Source: Cylicocyclus nassatus (lineage: Eukaryota; Nematoda; Chromadorea; Rhabditida; Strongylidae). Taken from it: 64,000 nucleotides of DNA. Below, in pieces: positions 46,401 to 61,100 of this stretch. The stretch is from NCBI GenBank assembly GCA_958299035.1, contig CATQJL010000305.1, forward strand, positions 73,748,792 through 73,812,791, in the 5' to 3' direction. Position numbers and translations under genes: made by a program. The notes beneath the pieces were generated by a model. It did no database searches. It was not told the origin of the DNA and worked only from the letters and a program-made list of their open reading frames with translations. The first letter of the stretch is position 1, and each line of letters opens with the position of its first letter.

Positions 46401-49400
46401 CTGACCCTTAGATTAAAAGTCTAATGCTCTACCAACTGAGCTAACGAGGCCTCGATGGCAGAAGCGGTTTATGTAATAAACATGTCGAAACCATATTGCA
46501 GGAATGTCCTCCGGCGCCCTTTAGGTACGATGGCACGATATTCATGAAAAAGCGTATAGTTTGGGCTGCCAAAACTATTAGCCCCGTAGGGGACTCGAAC
46601 CCCTGACCCTTAGATTAAAAGTCTAATGCTCTACCAACTGAGCTAACGAGGCCTCGATGGCAGAAGCGGTTTATGTAATAAACATGTCGAAACCATATTG
46701 CAGGAATGTCCTCCGGCGCCCTTTAGGTACGATGGCACGATATTCATGAAAAAGCGTATAGTTTGGGCTGCCAGAACTATTAGCCCCGTAGGGGACTCGA
46801 ACCCCTGACCCTTAGATTAAAAGTCTAATGCTCTACCAACTGAGCTAACGAGGCCTCGATGGCAGCAGCGTTTTATGTAGTAAACATGTCGAAACCATAT
46901 TGCAGGAATGTCCTCCGGCGCCCTTTAGGTACGATGCACGATATTCATGAAAAAGCGTATAGTTTGGGCTGCCAAAACTATTAGCCCCTTAGGGGACTCG
47001 AATCCCTGACCCTTAGATTAAAAGTCTAATGCTCTACCAACTGAGCTAACGAGGCCTCGATGGCAGAAGCGGTTTATGTAATAAACATGTCGAATCCATA
47101 TTGCAGGAATGTCCTCCGGCGCCCTTTAGGTACGATGGCACGATATTCATGAAAAAGCGTATAGTTTGGGTTGCCAAAACTATTAGCCCCGTAGGGGACT
47201 CGAACCCCTGACCCTTAGATTAAAAGTCTAATGCTCTACCAACTGAGCTAACGAGGCCTCGATGGCAGAAGCGGTTTATGTAATAAACATGTCGAAACCA
47301 TATTGCAGGAATGTCCTCCGGCGCCCTTTAGGTACGATGGCACGATATTCATGAAAAAGCGTATAGTTTGGGCTGCCAGAACTATTAGCCCCGTAGAGGA
47401 CTCGAACCCCTGACCCTTAGATTAAAAGTCTAATGCTCTACCAACTGAGCTAACGAGGCCTCGATGGCAGCAGCGTTTTATGTAATAAACATGTCGAAAC
47501 CATATTGCAGGAATGTCCTCCGGCGCCCTTTAGGTACGATGCACGATATTCATGAAAAAGCGTATAGTTTGGGCTGCCAAAACTATTAGCCCCGTAGGGG
47601 ACTCGAACCCCTGACCCTTAGATTAAAAGTCTAATGCTCTACCAACTGAGCTAACGAGGCCTCGATGGCAGAAGCGGTTTATGTAATAAACATGTCGAAA
47701 CCATATTGCAGGAATGTCCTCCGGCGCCCTTTAAGTACGATGGCACGATATTCATGAAAAAGCGTATAGTTTGGGCTGCCAAAACTATTAGCCCCGTAGG
47801 GGACTCGAACCCCTGACCCTTAGATTAAAAGTCTAATGCTCTACCAACTGAGCTAACGAGGCCTCGATGGCAGCAGCATTTTATGTAATAAACATGTCGA
47901 AACCATATTGCAGGAATGTCCTTCGGCGCCCTTTAGGTACGATGCACGATATTCATGAAAAAGCGTATAGTTTGGGCTGCCAAAACTATTAGCCCCTTAG
48001 GGGACTCGAATCCCTGACCCTTAGATTAAAAGTCTAATGCTCTACCAACTGAGCTAACGAGGCCTCGATGGCAGAAGCGGTTTATGTAATAAACATGTCG
48101 AAACCATATTGCAGGAATGTCCTCCGGCGCCCTTTAGGTACGATGGCACGATATTCATGAAAAAGCGTATAGTTTGGGCTGCCAAAACTATTAGCCCCGT
48201 AGGGGACTCGAACCCCTGACCCTTAGATTAAAAGTCTAATGCTCTACCAACTGAGCTAACGAGGCCTCGATGGCAGAAGCGGTTTATGTAATAAACATGT
48301 CGAAACCATATTGCAGGAATGTCCTCCGGCGCCCTTTAGGTACGATGGCACGATATTCATGAAAAAGCGTATAGTTTGGGCTGCCAGAACTATTAGCCCC
48401 GTAGGGGACTCGAACCCCTGACCCTTAGATTAAAAGTCTAATGCTCTACCAACTGAGCTAACGAGGCCTCGATGGCAGCAGCGTTTTATGTAATAAACAT
48501 GTCGAAACCATATTGCAGGAATGTCCTCCGGCGCCCTTTAGGTACGATGCACGATATTCATGAAAAAGCGTATAGTTTGGGCTGCCAAAACTATTAGCCC
48601 CTTAGGGGACTCGAATCCCTGACCCTTAGATTAAAAGTCTAATGCTCTACCAACTGAGCTAACGAGGCCTCGATGGCAGAAGCGGTTTATGTAATAAACA
48701 TGTCGAATCCATATTGCAGGAATGTCCTCCGGCGCCCTTTAGGTACGATGGCACGATATTCATGAAAAAGCGTATAGTTTGGGTTGCCAAAACTATTAGC
48801 CCCGTAGGGGACTCGAACCCCTGACCCTTAGATTAAAAGTCTAATGCTCTACCAACTGAGCTAACGAGGCCTCGATGGCAGAAGCGGTTTATGTAATAAA
48901 CATGTCGAAACCATATTGCAGGAATGTCCTCCGGCGCCCTTTAGGTACGATGGCACGATATTCATGAAAAAGCGTATAGTTTGGGCTGCCAGAACTATTA
49001 GCCCCGTAGAGGACTCGAACCCCTGACCCTTAGATTAAAAGTCTAATGCTCTACCAACTGAGCTAACGAGGCCTCGATGGCAGCAGCGTTTTATGTAATA
49101 AACATGTCGAAACCATATTGCAGGAATGTCCTCCGGCGCCCTTTAGGTACGATGCACGATATTCATGAAAAAGCGTATAGTTTGGGCTGCCAAAACTATT
49201 AGCCCCGTAGGGGACTCGAACCCCTGACCCTTAGATTAAAAGTCTAATGCTCTACCAACTGAGCTAACGAGGCCTCGATGGCAGAAGCGGTTTATGTAAT
49301 AAACATGTCGAAACCATATTGCAGGAATGTCCTCCGGCGCCCTTTAAGTACGATGGCACGATATTCATGAAAAAGCGTATAGTTTGGGCTGCCAAAACTA

Positions 49401-50818
49401 TTAGCCCCGTAGGGGACTCGAACCCCTGACCCTTAGATTAAAAGTCTAATGCTCTACCAACTGAGCTAACGAGGCCTCGATGGCATAAGCGGTTTATGTA
49501 ATAAACATGTCGAAACCATATTGCAGGAATGTCCTCCGGCGCCCTTTAGGTACGATGGCACGATATTCATGAAAAAGCGTATAGTTTGGGCTGCCAGAAC
49601 TATTAGCCCCGTAGGGGACTCGAACCCCTGACCCTTAGATTAAAAGTCTAATGCTCTACCAACTGAGCTAACGAGGCCTCGATGGCAGCAGCGTTTTATG
49701 TAATAAACATGTCGAAACCATATTGCAGGAATGTCCTCCGGCGCCCTTTAGGTACGATGCACGATATTCATGAAAAAGCGTATAGTTTGGGCTGCCAAAA
49801 CTATTAGCCCCTTAGGGGACTCGAATCCCTGACCCTTAGATTAAAAGTCTAATGCTCTACCAACTGAGCTAACGAGGCCTCGATGGCAGAAGCGGTTTAT
49901 GTAATAAACATGTCGAAACCATATTGCAGGAATGTCCTCCGGCGCCCTTTAGGTACAATGGCACGATATTCATGAAAAAGCGTATAGTTTGGGCTGCCAA
50001 AACTATTAGCCCGTAGGGGACTCGAACCCCTGACCCTTAGATTAAAAGTCTAATGCTCTACCAACTGAGCTAACGAGGCCTCGATGGCAGCAGCGTTTTA
50101 TGTAATAAACATGTCGAAACCATATTGCAGGAATGTCCTCCGGCGCCCTTTAGGTACGATGCACGATATTCATGAAAAAGCGTATAGTTTGGGCTGCCAA
50201 AACTATTAGCCCCGTAGGGGACTCGAACCCCTGACCCTTAGATTAAAAGTCTAATGCTCTACCAACTGAGCTAACGAGGCCTCGATGGCAGAAGCGGTTT
50301 ATGTAATAAACATGTCGAAACCATATTGCAGGAATGTCCTCCGGCGCCCTTTAGGTACGATGGCACGATATTCATGAAAAAGCGTATAGTTTGGGCTGCC
50401 AGAACTATTAGCCCCGTAGAGGACTCGAACCCCTGACCCTTAGATTAAAAGTCTAATGCTCTACCAACTGAGCTAACGAGGCCTCGATGGCAGCAGCGTT
50501 TTATGTAATAAACATGTCGAAACCATATTGCAGGAATGTCCTCCGGCGCCCTTTAGGTACGATGCACGATATTCATGAAAAAGCGTATAGTTTGGGCTGC
50601 CAAAACTATTAGCCCCGTAGGGGACTCGAACCCCTGACCCTTAGATTAAAAGTCTAATGCTCTACCAACTGAGCTAACGAGGCCTCGATGGCAGAAGCGG
50701 TTTATGTAATAAACATGTCGAAACCATATTGCAGGAATGTCCTCCGGCGCCCTTTAAGTACGATGGCACGATATTCATGAAAAAGCGTATAGTTTGGGCT
50801 GCCAGACCAGAACTATTA

Positions 50819-50890
50819 GCCCCGTAGGGGACTCGAACCCCTGACCCTTAGATTAAAAGTCTAATGCTCTACCAACTGAGCTAACGAGGC
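50819..50890 (-). tRNA. tRNA-Lys-TTT: tRNA-Lys(UUU), intact body, five-base insertion in trailer
   Basis: The body is intact, but the 3' trailer carries an extra gacca (ccagaccagaac), and T4 is replaced by TTCT. The same insertion precedes the copy at 54046, showing a 3227-bp duplication. Confidence 0.85.
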
Positions 50891-51624
50891 CTCGATGGCA
50901 GCAGCGTTTTATGTAATAAACATGTCGAAACCATATTGCAGGAATGTCCTCCGGCGCCCTTTAGGTACGATTCACGATATTCATGAAAAAGCGTATAGTT
51001 TGGGCTGCCAAAACTATTAGCCCCGTAGGGGACTCGAACCCCTGACCCTTAGATTAAAAGTCTAATGCTCTACCAACTGAGCTAACGAGGCCTCGATGGC
51101 AGAAGCGGTTTATGTAATAAACATGTCGAAACCATATTGCAGGAATGTCCTCCGGCGCCCTTTAGGTACGATGGCACGATATTCATGAAAAAGCGTATAG
51201 TTTGGGCTGCCAGAACTATTAGCCCCGTAGGGGACTCGAACCCCTGACCCTTAGATTAAAAGTCTAATGCTCTACCAACTGAGCTAACGAGGCCTCGATG
51301 GCAGCAGCGTTTTATGTAATAAACATGTCGAAACCATATTGCAGGAATGTCCTCCGGCGCCCTTTAGGTACGATGCACGATATTCATGAAAAAGCGTATA
51401 GTTTGGGCTGCCAAAACTATTAGCCCCTTAGGGGACTCGAATCCCTGACCCTTAGATTAAAAGTCTAATGCTCTACCAACTGAGCTAACGAGGCCTCGAT
51501 GGCAGAAGCGGTTTATGTAATAAACATGTCGAAACCATATTGCAGGAATGTCCTCCGGCGCCCTTTAGGTACGATGGCACGATATTCATGAAAAAGCGTA
51601 TAGTTTGGGCTGCCAAAACTATTA

Positions 51625-51695
51625 GCCCCGTAGGGGACTCGAACCCCTGACCTTAGATTAAAAGTCTAATGCTCAACCAACTGAGCTAACGAGGC
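51625..51695 (-). pseudogene. 71-nt tRNA-Lys copy: variable loop and D-loop changes
   Basis: One C is missing on the plus strand (ccctgaccttag), leaving variable loop GGTC. The D loop has A21 to U (gctcaacc). Stems are intact, so this could be a weak gene rather than a pseudogene. The same variant recurs at 52833 and 54852. Confidence 0.55.
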
Positions 51696-51825
51696 CTCGA
51701 TGGCAGCAGCGTTTTATGTAATAAACATGTCGAAACCATATTGCAGGAATGTCCTCCGGCGCCCTTTAGGTACGATGGCACGATATTCATGAAAAAGCGT
51801 ATAGTTTGGGCTGCCAAAACTATTA

Positions 51826-51897
51826 GCCCCGTAGGGGACTCGAACCCCTGACCCTTAGATTAAAATTCTAATGCTCTACCAACTGAGCTAACGAGGC
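51826..51897 (-). tRNA. tRNA-Lys-TTT: tRNA-Lys(UUU) copy with A32
   Basis: The anticodon loop is ATTTTAA (C32 to A). A purine at 32 is unusual, but the anticodon is still TTT. Recurs near 53034 and 55053 as part of the duplicated block. Confidence 0.7.
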
Positions 51898-52027
51898 CTC
51901 GATGGCAGAAGCGGTTTATGTAATAAACATGTCGAAACCATATTGCAGGAATGTCCTCCGGCGCCCTTTAGGTACGATGGCACGATATTCATGAAAAAGC
52001 GTATAGTTTGGGCTGCCAAAACTATTA

Positions 52028-52098
52028 GCCCGTAGGGGACTCGAACCCCTGACCCTTAGATTAAAAGTCTAATGCTCTACCAACTGAGCTAACGAGGC
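52028..52098 (-). pseudogene. 71-nt tRNA-Lys copy with acceptor deletion
   Basis: Plus-strand gcccgtag lacks one c, so the acceptor 3' strand has six bases and cannot form the normal seven pairs without a bulge. Recurs near 53236, one 6-unit period later. Confidence 0.65.
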
Positions 52099-54045
52099 CT
52101 CGATGGCAGCAGCGTTTTATGTAATAAACATGTCGAAACCATATTGCAGGAATGTCCTCCGGCGCCCTTTAGGTACGATGCACGATATTCATGAAAAAGC
52201 GTATAGTTTGGGCTGCCAAAACTATTAGCCCCGTAGGGGACTCGAACCCCTGACCCTTAGATTAAAAGTCTAATGCTCTACCAACTGAGCTAACGAGGCC
52301 TCGATGGCAGAAGCGGTTTATGTAATAAACATGTCGAAACCATATTGCAGGAATGTCCTCCGGCGCCCTTTAGGTACGATGGCACGATATTCATGAAAAA
52401 GCGTATAGTTTGGGCTGCCAGAACTATTAGCCCCGTAGGGGACTCGAACCCCTGACCCTTAGATTAAAAGTCTAATGCTCTACCAACTGAGCTAACGAGG
52501 CCTCGATGGCAGCAGCGTTTTATGTAATAAACATGTCGAAACCATATTGCAGGAATGTCCTCCGGCGCCCTTTAGGTACGATGCACGATATTCATGAAAA
52601 AGCGTATAGTTTGGGCTGCCAAAACTATTAGCCCCTTAGGGGACTCGAATCCCTGACCCTTAGATTAAAAGTCTAATGCTCTACCAACTGAGCTAACGAG
52701 GCCTCGATGGCAGAAGCGGTTTATGTAATAAACATGTCGAAACCATATTGCAGGAATGTCCTCCGGCGCCCTTTAGGTACGATGGCACGATATTCATGAA
52801 AAAGCGTATAGTTTGGGCTGCCAAAACTATTAGCCCCGTAGGGGACTCGAACCCCTGACCTTAGATTAAAAGTCTAATGCTCAACCAACTGAGCTAACGA
52901 GGCCTCGATGGCAGCAGCGTTTTATGTAATAAACATGTCGAAACCATATTGCAGGAATGTCCTCCGGCGCCCTTTAGGTACGATGGCACGATATTCATGA
53001 AAAAGCGTATAGTTTGGGCTGCCAAAACTATTAGCCCCGTAGGGGACTCGAACCCCTGACCCTTAGATTAAAATTCTAATGCTCTACCAACTGAGCTAAC
53101 GAGGCCTCGATGGCAGAAGCGGTTTATGTAATAAACATGTCGAAACCATATTGCAGGAATGTCCTCCGGCGCCCTTTAGGTACGATGGCACGATATTCAT
53201 GAAAAAGCGTATAGTTTGGGCTGCCAAAACTATTAGCCCGTAGGGGACTCGAACCCCTGACCCTTAGATTAAAAGTCTAATGCTCTACCAACTGAGCTAA
53301 CGAGGCCTCGATGGCAGCAGCGTTTTATGTAATAAACATGTCGAAACCATATTGCAGGAATGTCCTCCGGCGCCCTTTAGGTACGATGCACGATATTCAT
53401 GAAAAAGCGTATAGTTTGGGCTGCCAAAACTATTAGCCCCGTAGGGGACTCGAACCCCTGACCCTTAGATTAAAAGTCTAATGCTCTACCAACTGAGCTA
53501 ACGAGGCCTCGATGGCAGAAGCGGTTTATGTAATAAACATGTCGAAACCATATTGCAGGAATGTCCTCCGGCGCCCTTTAGGTACGATGGCACGATATTC
53601 ATGAAAAAGCGTATAGTTTGGGCTGCCAGAACTATTAGCCCCGTAGAGGACTCGAACCCCTGACCCTTAGATTAAAAGTCTAATGCTCTACCAACTGAGC
53701 TAACGAGGCCTCGATGGCAGCAGCGTTTTATGTAATAAACATGTCGAAACCATATTGCAGGAATGTCCTCCGGCGCCCTTTAGGTACGATGCACGATATT
53801 CATGAAAAAGCGTATAGTTTGGGCTGCCAAAACTATTAGCCCCGTAGGGGACTCGAACCCCTGACCCTTAGATTAAAAGTCTAATGCTCTACCAACTGAG
53901 CTAACGAGGCCTCGATGGCAGAAGCGGTTTATGTAATAAACATGTCGAAACCATATTGCAGGAATGTCCTCCGGCGCCCTTTAAGTACGATGGCACGATA
54001 TTCATGAAAAAGCGTATAGTTTGGGCTGCCAGACCAGAACTATTA

Positions 54046-54117
54046 GCCCCGTAGGGGACTCGAACCCCTGACCCTTAGATTAAAAGTCTAATGCTCTACC
54101 AACTGAGCTAACGAGGC
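54046..54117 (-). tRNA. tRNA-Lys-TTT: tRNA-Lys(UUU), duplicate of the 50819 copy
   Basis: Same trailer insertion (ccagaccagaac) and same flank variant gattcacg as the copy at 50819, 3227 bases apart. Confidence 0.85.
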
Positions 54118-57100
54118 CTCGATGGCAGCAGCGTTTTATGTAATAAACATGTCGAAACCATATTGCAGGAATGTCCTCCGGCGCCCTTTAGGTACGATTC
54201 ACGATATTCATGAAAAAGCGTATAGTTTGGGCTGCCAAAACTATTAGCCCCGTAGGGGACTCGAACCCCTGACCCTTAGATTAAAAGTCTAATGCTCTAC
54301 CAACTGAGCTAACGAGGCCTCGATGGCAGAAGCGGTTTATGTAATAAACATGTCGAAACCATATTGCAGGAATGTCCTCCGGCGCCCTTTAGGTACGATG
54401 GCACGATATTCATGAAAAAGCGTATAGTTTGGGCTGCCAGAACTATTAGCCCCGTAGGGGACTCGAACCCCTGACCCTTAGATTAAAAGTCTAATGCTCT
54501 ACCAACTGAGCTAACGAGGCCTCGATGGCAGCAGCGTTTTATGTAATAAACATGTCGAAACCATATTGCAGGAATGTCCTCCGGCGCCCTTTAGGTACGA
54601 TGCACGATATTCATGAAAAAGCGTATAGTTTGGGCTGCCAAAACTATTAGCCCCTTAGGGGACTCGAATCCCTGACCCTTAGATTAAAAGTCTAATGCTC
54701 TACCAACTGAGCTAACGAGGCCTCGATGGCAGAAGCGGTTTATGTAATAAACATGTCGAAACCATATTGCAGGAATGTCCTCCGGCGCCCTTTAGGTACG
54801 ATGGCACGATATTCATGAAAAAGCGTATAGTTTGGGCTGCCAAAACTATTAGCCCCGTAGGGGACTCGAACCCCTGACCTTAGATTAAAAGTCTAATGCT
54901 CAACCAACTGAGCTAACGAGGCCTCGATGGCAGCAGCGTTTTATGTAATAAACATGTCGAAACCATATTGCAGGAATGTCCTCCGGCGCCCTTTAGGTAC
55001 GATGGCACGATATTCATGAAAAAGCGTATAGTTTGGGCTGCCAAAACTATTAGCCCCGTAGGGGACTCGAACCCCTGACCCTTAGATTAAAATTCTAATG
55101 CTCTACCAACTGAGCTAACGAGGCCTCGATGGCAGAAGCGGTTTATGTAATAAACATGTCGAAACCATATTGCAGGAATGTCCTCCGGCGCCCTTTAGGT
55201 ACGATGGCACGATATTCATGAAAAAGCGTATAGTTTGGGCTGCCAGAACTATTAGCCCCGTAGAGGACTCGAACCCCTGACCCTTAGATTAAAAGTCTAA
55301 TGCTCTACCAACTGAGCTAACGAGGCCTCGATGGCAGCAGCGTTTTATGTAATAAACATGTCGAAACCATATTGCAGGAATGTCCTCCGGCGCCCTTTAG
55401 GTACGATGCACGATATTCATGAAAAAGCGTATAGTTTGGGCTGCCAAAACTATTAGCCCCGTAGGGGACTCGAACCCCTGACCCTTAGATTAAAAGTCTA
55501 ATGCTCTACCAACTGAGCTAACGAGGCCTCGATGGCAGAATCGGTTTATGTAATAAACATGTCGAAACCATATTGCAGGAATGTCCTCCGGCGCCCTTTA
55601 AGTACGATGGCACGATATTCATGAAAAAGCGTATAGTTTGGGCTGCCAAAACTATTAGCCCCGTAGGGGACTCGAACCCCTGACCCTTAGATTAAAAGTC
55701 TAATGCTCTACCAACTGAGCTAACGAGGCCTCGATGGCAGCAGCGTTTTATGTAATAAACATGTCGAAACCATATTGCAGGAATGTCCTCCGGCGCCCTT
55801 TAGGTACGATGCACGATATTCATGAAAAAGCGTATAGTTTGGGCTGCCAAAACTATTAGCCCCGTAGGGGACTCGAACCCCTGACCCTTAGATTAAAAGT
55901 CTAATGCTCTACCAACTGAGCTAACGAGGCCTCGATGGCAGAAGCGGTTTATGTAATAAACATGTCGAAACCATATTGCAGGAATGTCCTCCGGCGCCCT
56001 TTAAGTACGATGGCACGATATTCATGAAAAAGCGTATAGTTTGGGCTGCCAAAACTATTAGCCCCGTAGGGGACTCGAACCCCTGACCCTTAGATTAAAA
56101 GTCTAATGCTCTACCAACTGAGCTAACGAGGCCTCGATGACAGAAGCGGTTCATGTAATAAACATGTCGAAACCATATTGCAGGAATGTCCTCCGGCGCC
56201 CTTTAGGTACGATGGCACGATATTCATGAAAAAGCGTATAGTTTGGGCTGCCAAAACTATTAGCCCCGTAGGGGACTCGAACCCCTGACCCTTAGATTAA
56301 AAGTCTAATGCTCTACCAACTGAGCTAACGAGGCCTCGATGGCAGCAGCGTTTTATGTAATAAACATGTCGAAACCATATTGCAGGAATGTCCTCCGGCG
56401 CCCTTTAGGTACGATGCACGATATTCATGAAAAAGCGTATAGTTTGGGCTGCCAAAACTATTAGCCCCTTAGGGGACTCGAATCCCTGACCCTTAGATTA
56501 AAAGTCTAATGCTCTACCAACTGAGCTAACGAGGCCTCGATGGCGGAAGCGGTTTATGTAATAAACATGTCGAAACCATATTGCAGGAATGTCCTCCGGC
56601 GCCCTTTAGGTACGATGGCACGATATTCATGAAAAAGCGTATAGTTTGGGCTGCCAAAACTATTAGCCCCGTAGGGGACTCGAATCCCTGACCCTTAGAT
56701 TAAAAGTCTAATGCTCTACCAACTGAGCTAACGAGGCCTCGATGGCGGAAGCGGTTTATGTGATAAACATGTCGAAACCATATTGCAGGAATGTCCTCCG
56801 GCGTCCTTTAGGTACGATGGCACGATATTCATGAAAAAGCGTATAGTTTGGGCTGCCAAAACTATTAGCCCCGTAGGGGACTCGAACCCCTGACCCTTAG
56901 ATTAAAAGTCTAATGCTCTACCAACTGAGCTAACGAGGCCTCGATGGCAGCAGCGTTTTATGTAATAAACATGTCGAAACCATATTGCAGGAATGTCCTC
57001 CGGCGCCCTTTAGGTACGATGCACGATATTCATGAAAAAGCGTATAGTTTGGGCTGCCAAAACTATTAGCCCCTTAGGGGACTCGAATCCCTGACCCTTA

Positions 57101-58076
57101 GATTAAAAGTCTAATGCTCTACCAACTGAGCTAACGAGGCCTCGATGGCAGAAGCGGTTTATGTAATAAACATGTCGAAACCATATTGCAGGAATGTCCT
57201 CCGGCGCCCTTTAGGTACGATGGCACGATATTCATGAAAAAGCGTATAGTTTGGGCTGCCAAAACTATTAGCCCCGTAGGGGACTCGAACCCCTGACCCT
57301 TAGATTAAAAGTCTAATGCTCTACCAACTGAGCTAACGAGGCCTCGATGGCGGAAGCGGTTTATGTAATAAACATGTCGAAACCATATTGCAGGAATGTC
57401 CTCCGGCGCCCTTTAGGTACGATGGCACGATATTCATGAAAAAGCGTATAGTTTGGGCTGCCAGAACTATTAGCCCCGTAGGGGACTCGAACCCCTGACC
57501 CTTAGATTAAAAGTCTAATGCTCTACCAACTGAGCTAACGAGGCCTCGATGGCAGCAGCGTTTTATGTAATAAACATGTCGAAACCATATTGCAGGAATG
57601 TCCTCCGGCGCCCTTTAGGTACGATGCACGATATTCATGAAAAAGCGTATAGTTTGGGCTGCCAAAACTATTAGCCCCGTAGGGGACTCGAACCCCTGAC
57701 CCTTAGATTAAAAGTCTAATGCTCTACCAACTGAGCTAACGAGGCCTCGATGGCAGAAGCGGTTTATGTAATAAACATGTCGAAACCATATTGCAGGAAT
57801 GTCCTCCGGCGCCCTTTAAGTACGATGGCACGATATTCATGAAAAAGCGTATAGTTTGGGCTGCCAAAACTATTAGCCCCGTAGGGGACTCGAACCCCTG
57901 ACCCTTAGATTAAAAGTCTAATGCTCTACCAACTGAGCTAACGAGGCCTCGATGGCAGCAGCGTTTTATGTAATAAACATGTCGAAACCATATTGCAGGA
58001 ATGTCCTCCGGCGCCCTTTAGGTACGATGCACGATATTCATGAAAAAGCGTATAGTTTGGGCTGCCAAAACTATTA

Positions 58077-58148
58077 GCCCCTTAGGGGACTCGAATCCCT
58101 GACCCTTAGATTAAAAGTCTAATGCTCTACCAACTGAACTAACGAGGC
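58077..58148 (-). pseudogene. tRNA-Lys copy with acceptor, D-stem and T-stem changes
   Basis: cctt acceptor (G6-A67), aatccc T stem (A53-C61) and C11 to U in the D stem and A box. The flank carries ataagcatg. Identical combinations lie at 60093 and 63320. Confidence 0.7.
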
Positions 58149-61100
58149 CTCGATGGCGGAAGCGGTTTATGTAATAAGCATGTCGAAACCATATTGCAGG
58201 AATGTCCTCCGGCGCCCTTTAGGTACGATGGCACGATATTCATGAAAAAGCGTATAGTTTGGGCTGCCAAAACTATTAGCCCCGTAGGGGACTCGAACCC
58301 CTGACCCTTAGATTAAAAGTCTAATGCTCTACCAACTGAGCTAACGAGGCCTCGATGGCAGAAGCGGTTTATGTAATAAACATGTCGAAACCATATTGCA
58401 GGAATGTCCTCCGGCGCCCTTTAAGTACGATGGCACGATATTCATGAAAAAGCGTATAGTTTGGGCTGCCAAAACTATTAGCCCCGTAGGGGACTCGAAC
58501 CCCTGACCCTTAGATTAAAAGTCTAATGCTCTACCAACTGAGCTAACGAGGCCTCGATGGCAGCAGCGTTTTATGTAATAAACATGTCGAAACCATATTG
58601 CAGGAATGTCCTCCGGCGCCCTTTAGGTACGATGCACGATATTCATGAAAAAGCGTATAGTTTGGGCTGCCAAAACTATTAGCCCCTTAGGGGACTCGAA
58701 TCCCTGACCCTTAGATTAAAAGTCTAATGCTCTACCAACTGAGCTAACGAGGCCTCGATGGCAGAAGCGGTTTATGTAATAAACATGTCGAAACCATATT
58801 GCAGGAATGTCCTCCGGCGCCCTTTAGGTACGATGGCACGATATTCATGAAAAAGCGTATAGTTTGGGCTGCCAGAACTATTAGCCCCGTAGAGGACTCG
58901 AACCCCTGACCCTTAGATTAAAAGTCTAATGCTCTACCAACTGAGCTAACGAGGCCTCGATGGCAGCAGCGTTTTATGTAATAAACATGTCGAAACCATA
59001 TTGCAGGAATGTCCTCCGGCGCCCTTTAGGTACGATGCACGATATTCATGAAAAAGCGTATAGTTTGGGCTGCCAAAACTATTAGCCCCGTAGGGGACTC
59101 GAACCCCTGACCCTTAGATTAAAAGTCTAATGCTCTACCAACTGAGCTAACGAGGCCTCGATGGCAGAAGCGGTTTATGTAATAAACATGTCGAAACCAT
59201 ATTGCAGGAATGTCCTCCGGCGCCCTTTAAGTACGATGGCACGATATTCATGAAAAAGCGTATAGTTTGGGCTGCCAAAACTATTAGCCCCGTAGGGGAC
59301 TCGAACCCCTGACCCTTAGATTAAAAGTCTAATGCTCTACCAACTGAGCTAACGAGGCCTCGATGGCAGAAGCGGTTCATGTAATAAACATGTCGAAACC
59401 ATATTGCAGGAATGTCCTCCGGCGCCCTTTAGGTACGATGGCACGATATTCATGAAAAAGCGTATAGTTTGGGCTGCCAAAACTATTAGCCCCGTAGGGG
59501 ACTCGAACCCCTGACCCTTAGATTAAAAGTCTAATGCTCTACCAACTGAGCTAACGAGGCCTCGATGGCAGCAGCGTTTTATGTAATAAACATGTCGAAA
59601 CCATATTGCAGGAATGTCCTCCGGCGCCCTTTAGGTACGATGCACGATATTCATGAAAAAGCGTATAGTTTGGGCTGCCAAAACTATTAGCCCCGTAGGG
59701 GACTCGAACCCCTGACCCTTAGATTAAAAGTCTAATGCTCTACCAACTGAGCTAACGAGGCCTCGATGGCAGAAGCGGTTTATGTAATAAACATGTCGAA
59801 ACCATATTGCAGGAATGTCCTCCGGCGCCCTTTAAGTACGATGGCACGATATTCATGAAAAAGCGTATAGTTTGGGCTGCCAAAACTATTAGCCCCGTAG
59901 GGGACTCGAACCCCTGACCCTTAGATTAAAAGTCTAATGCTCTACCAACTGAGCTAACGAGGCCTCGATGGCAGCAGCGTTTTATGTAATAAACATGTCG
60001 AAACCATATTGCAGGAATGTCCTCCGGCGCCCTTTAGGTACGATGCACGATATTCATGAAAAAGCGTATAGTTTGGGCTGCCAAAACTATTAGCCCCTTA
60101 GGGGACTCGAATCCCTGACCCTTAGATTAAAAGTCTAATGCTCTACCAACTGAACTAACGAGGCCTCGATGGCGGAAGCGGTTTATGTAATAAGCATGTC
60201 GAAACCATATTGCAGGAATGTCCTCCGGCGCCCTTTAGGTACGATGGCACGATATTCATGAAAAAGCGTATAGTTTGGGCTGCCAAAACTATTAGCCCCG
60301 TAGGGGACTCGAACCCCTGACCCTTAGATTAAAAGTCTAATGCTCTACCAACTGAGCTAACGAGGCCTCGATGGCAGAAGCGGTTTATGTAATAAACATG
60401 TCGAAACCATATTGCAGGAATGTCCTCCGGCGCCCTTTAAGTACGATGGCACGATATTCATGAAAAAGCGTATAGTTTGGGCTGCCAAAACTATTAGCCC
60501 CGTAGGGGACTCGAACCCCTGACCCTTAGATTAAAAGTCTAATGCTCTACCAACTGAGCTAACGAGGCCTCGATGGCAGAAGCGGTTTATGTAATAAACA
60601 TGTCGAAACCATATTGCAGGAATGTCCTCCGGCGCCCTTTAGGTACGATGGCACGATATTCATGAAAAAGCGTATAGTTTGGGCTGCCAGAACTATTAGC
60701 CCCGTAGAGGACTCGAACCCCTGACCCTTAGATTAAAAGTCTAATGCTCTACCAACTGAGCTAACGAGGCCTCGATGGCAGCAGCGTTTTATGTAATAAA
60801 CATGTCGAAACCATATTGCAGGAATGTCCTCCGGCGCCCTTTAGGTACGATGCACGATATTCATGAAAAAGCGTATAGTTTGGGCTGCCAAAACTATTAG
60901 CCCCGTAGGGGACTCGAACCCCTGACCCTTAGATTAAAAGTCTAATGCTCTACCAACTGAGCTAACGAGGCCTCGATGGCAGAAGCGGTTTATGTAATAA
61001 ACATGTCGAAACCATATTGCAGGAATGTCCTCCGGCGCCCTTTAAGTACGATGGCACGATATTCATGAAAAAGCGTATAGTTTGGGCTGCCAAAACTATT

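Larger units (their letters stand above)
46051..55250 (-). repeat. Array segment IV: 8- and 16-unit segmental duplications
   Basis: The linked markers gggttgcc (47171, 48784) and gccccgtagagg (47388, 49001) repeat at exactly 1613 bp. A five-base insertion (ccagaccagaac) recurs before tRNAs 50819 and 54046, 3227 bp apart. A one-base-deleted tRNA is seen at 51625, 52833 and 54852, spaced 1208 and 2019. These are nested duplications. Confidence 0.82.
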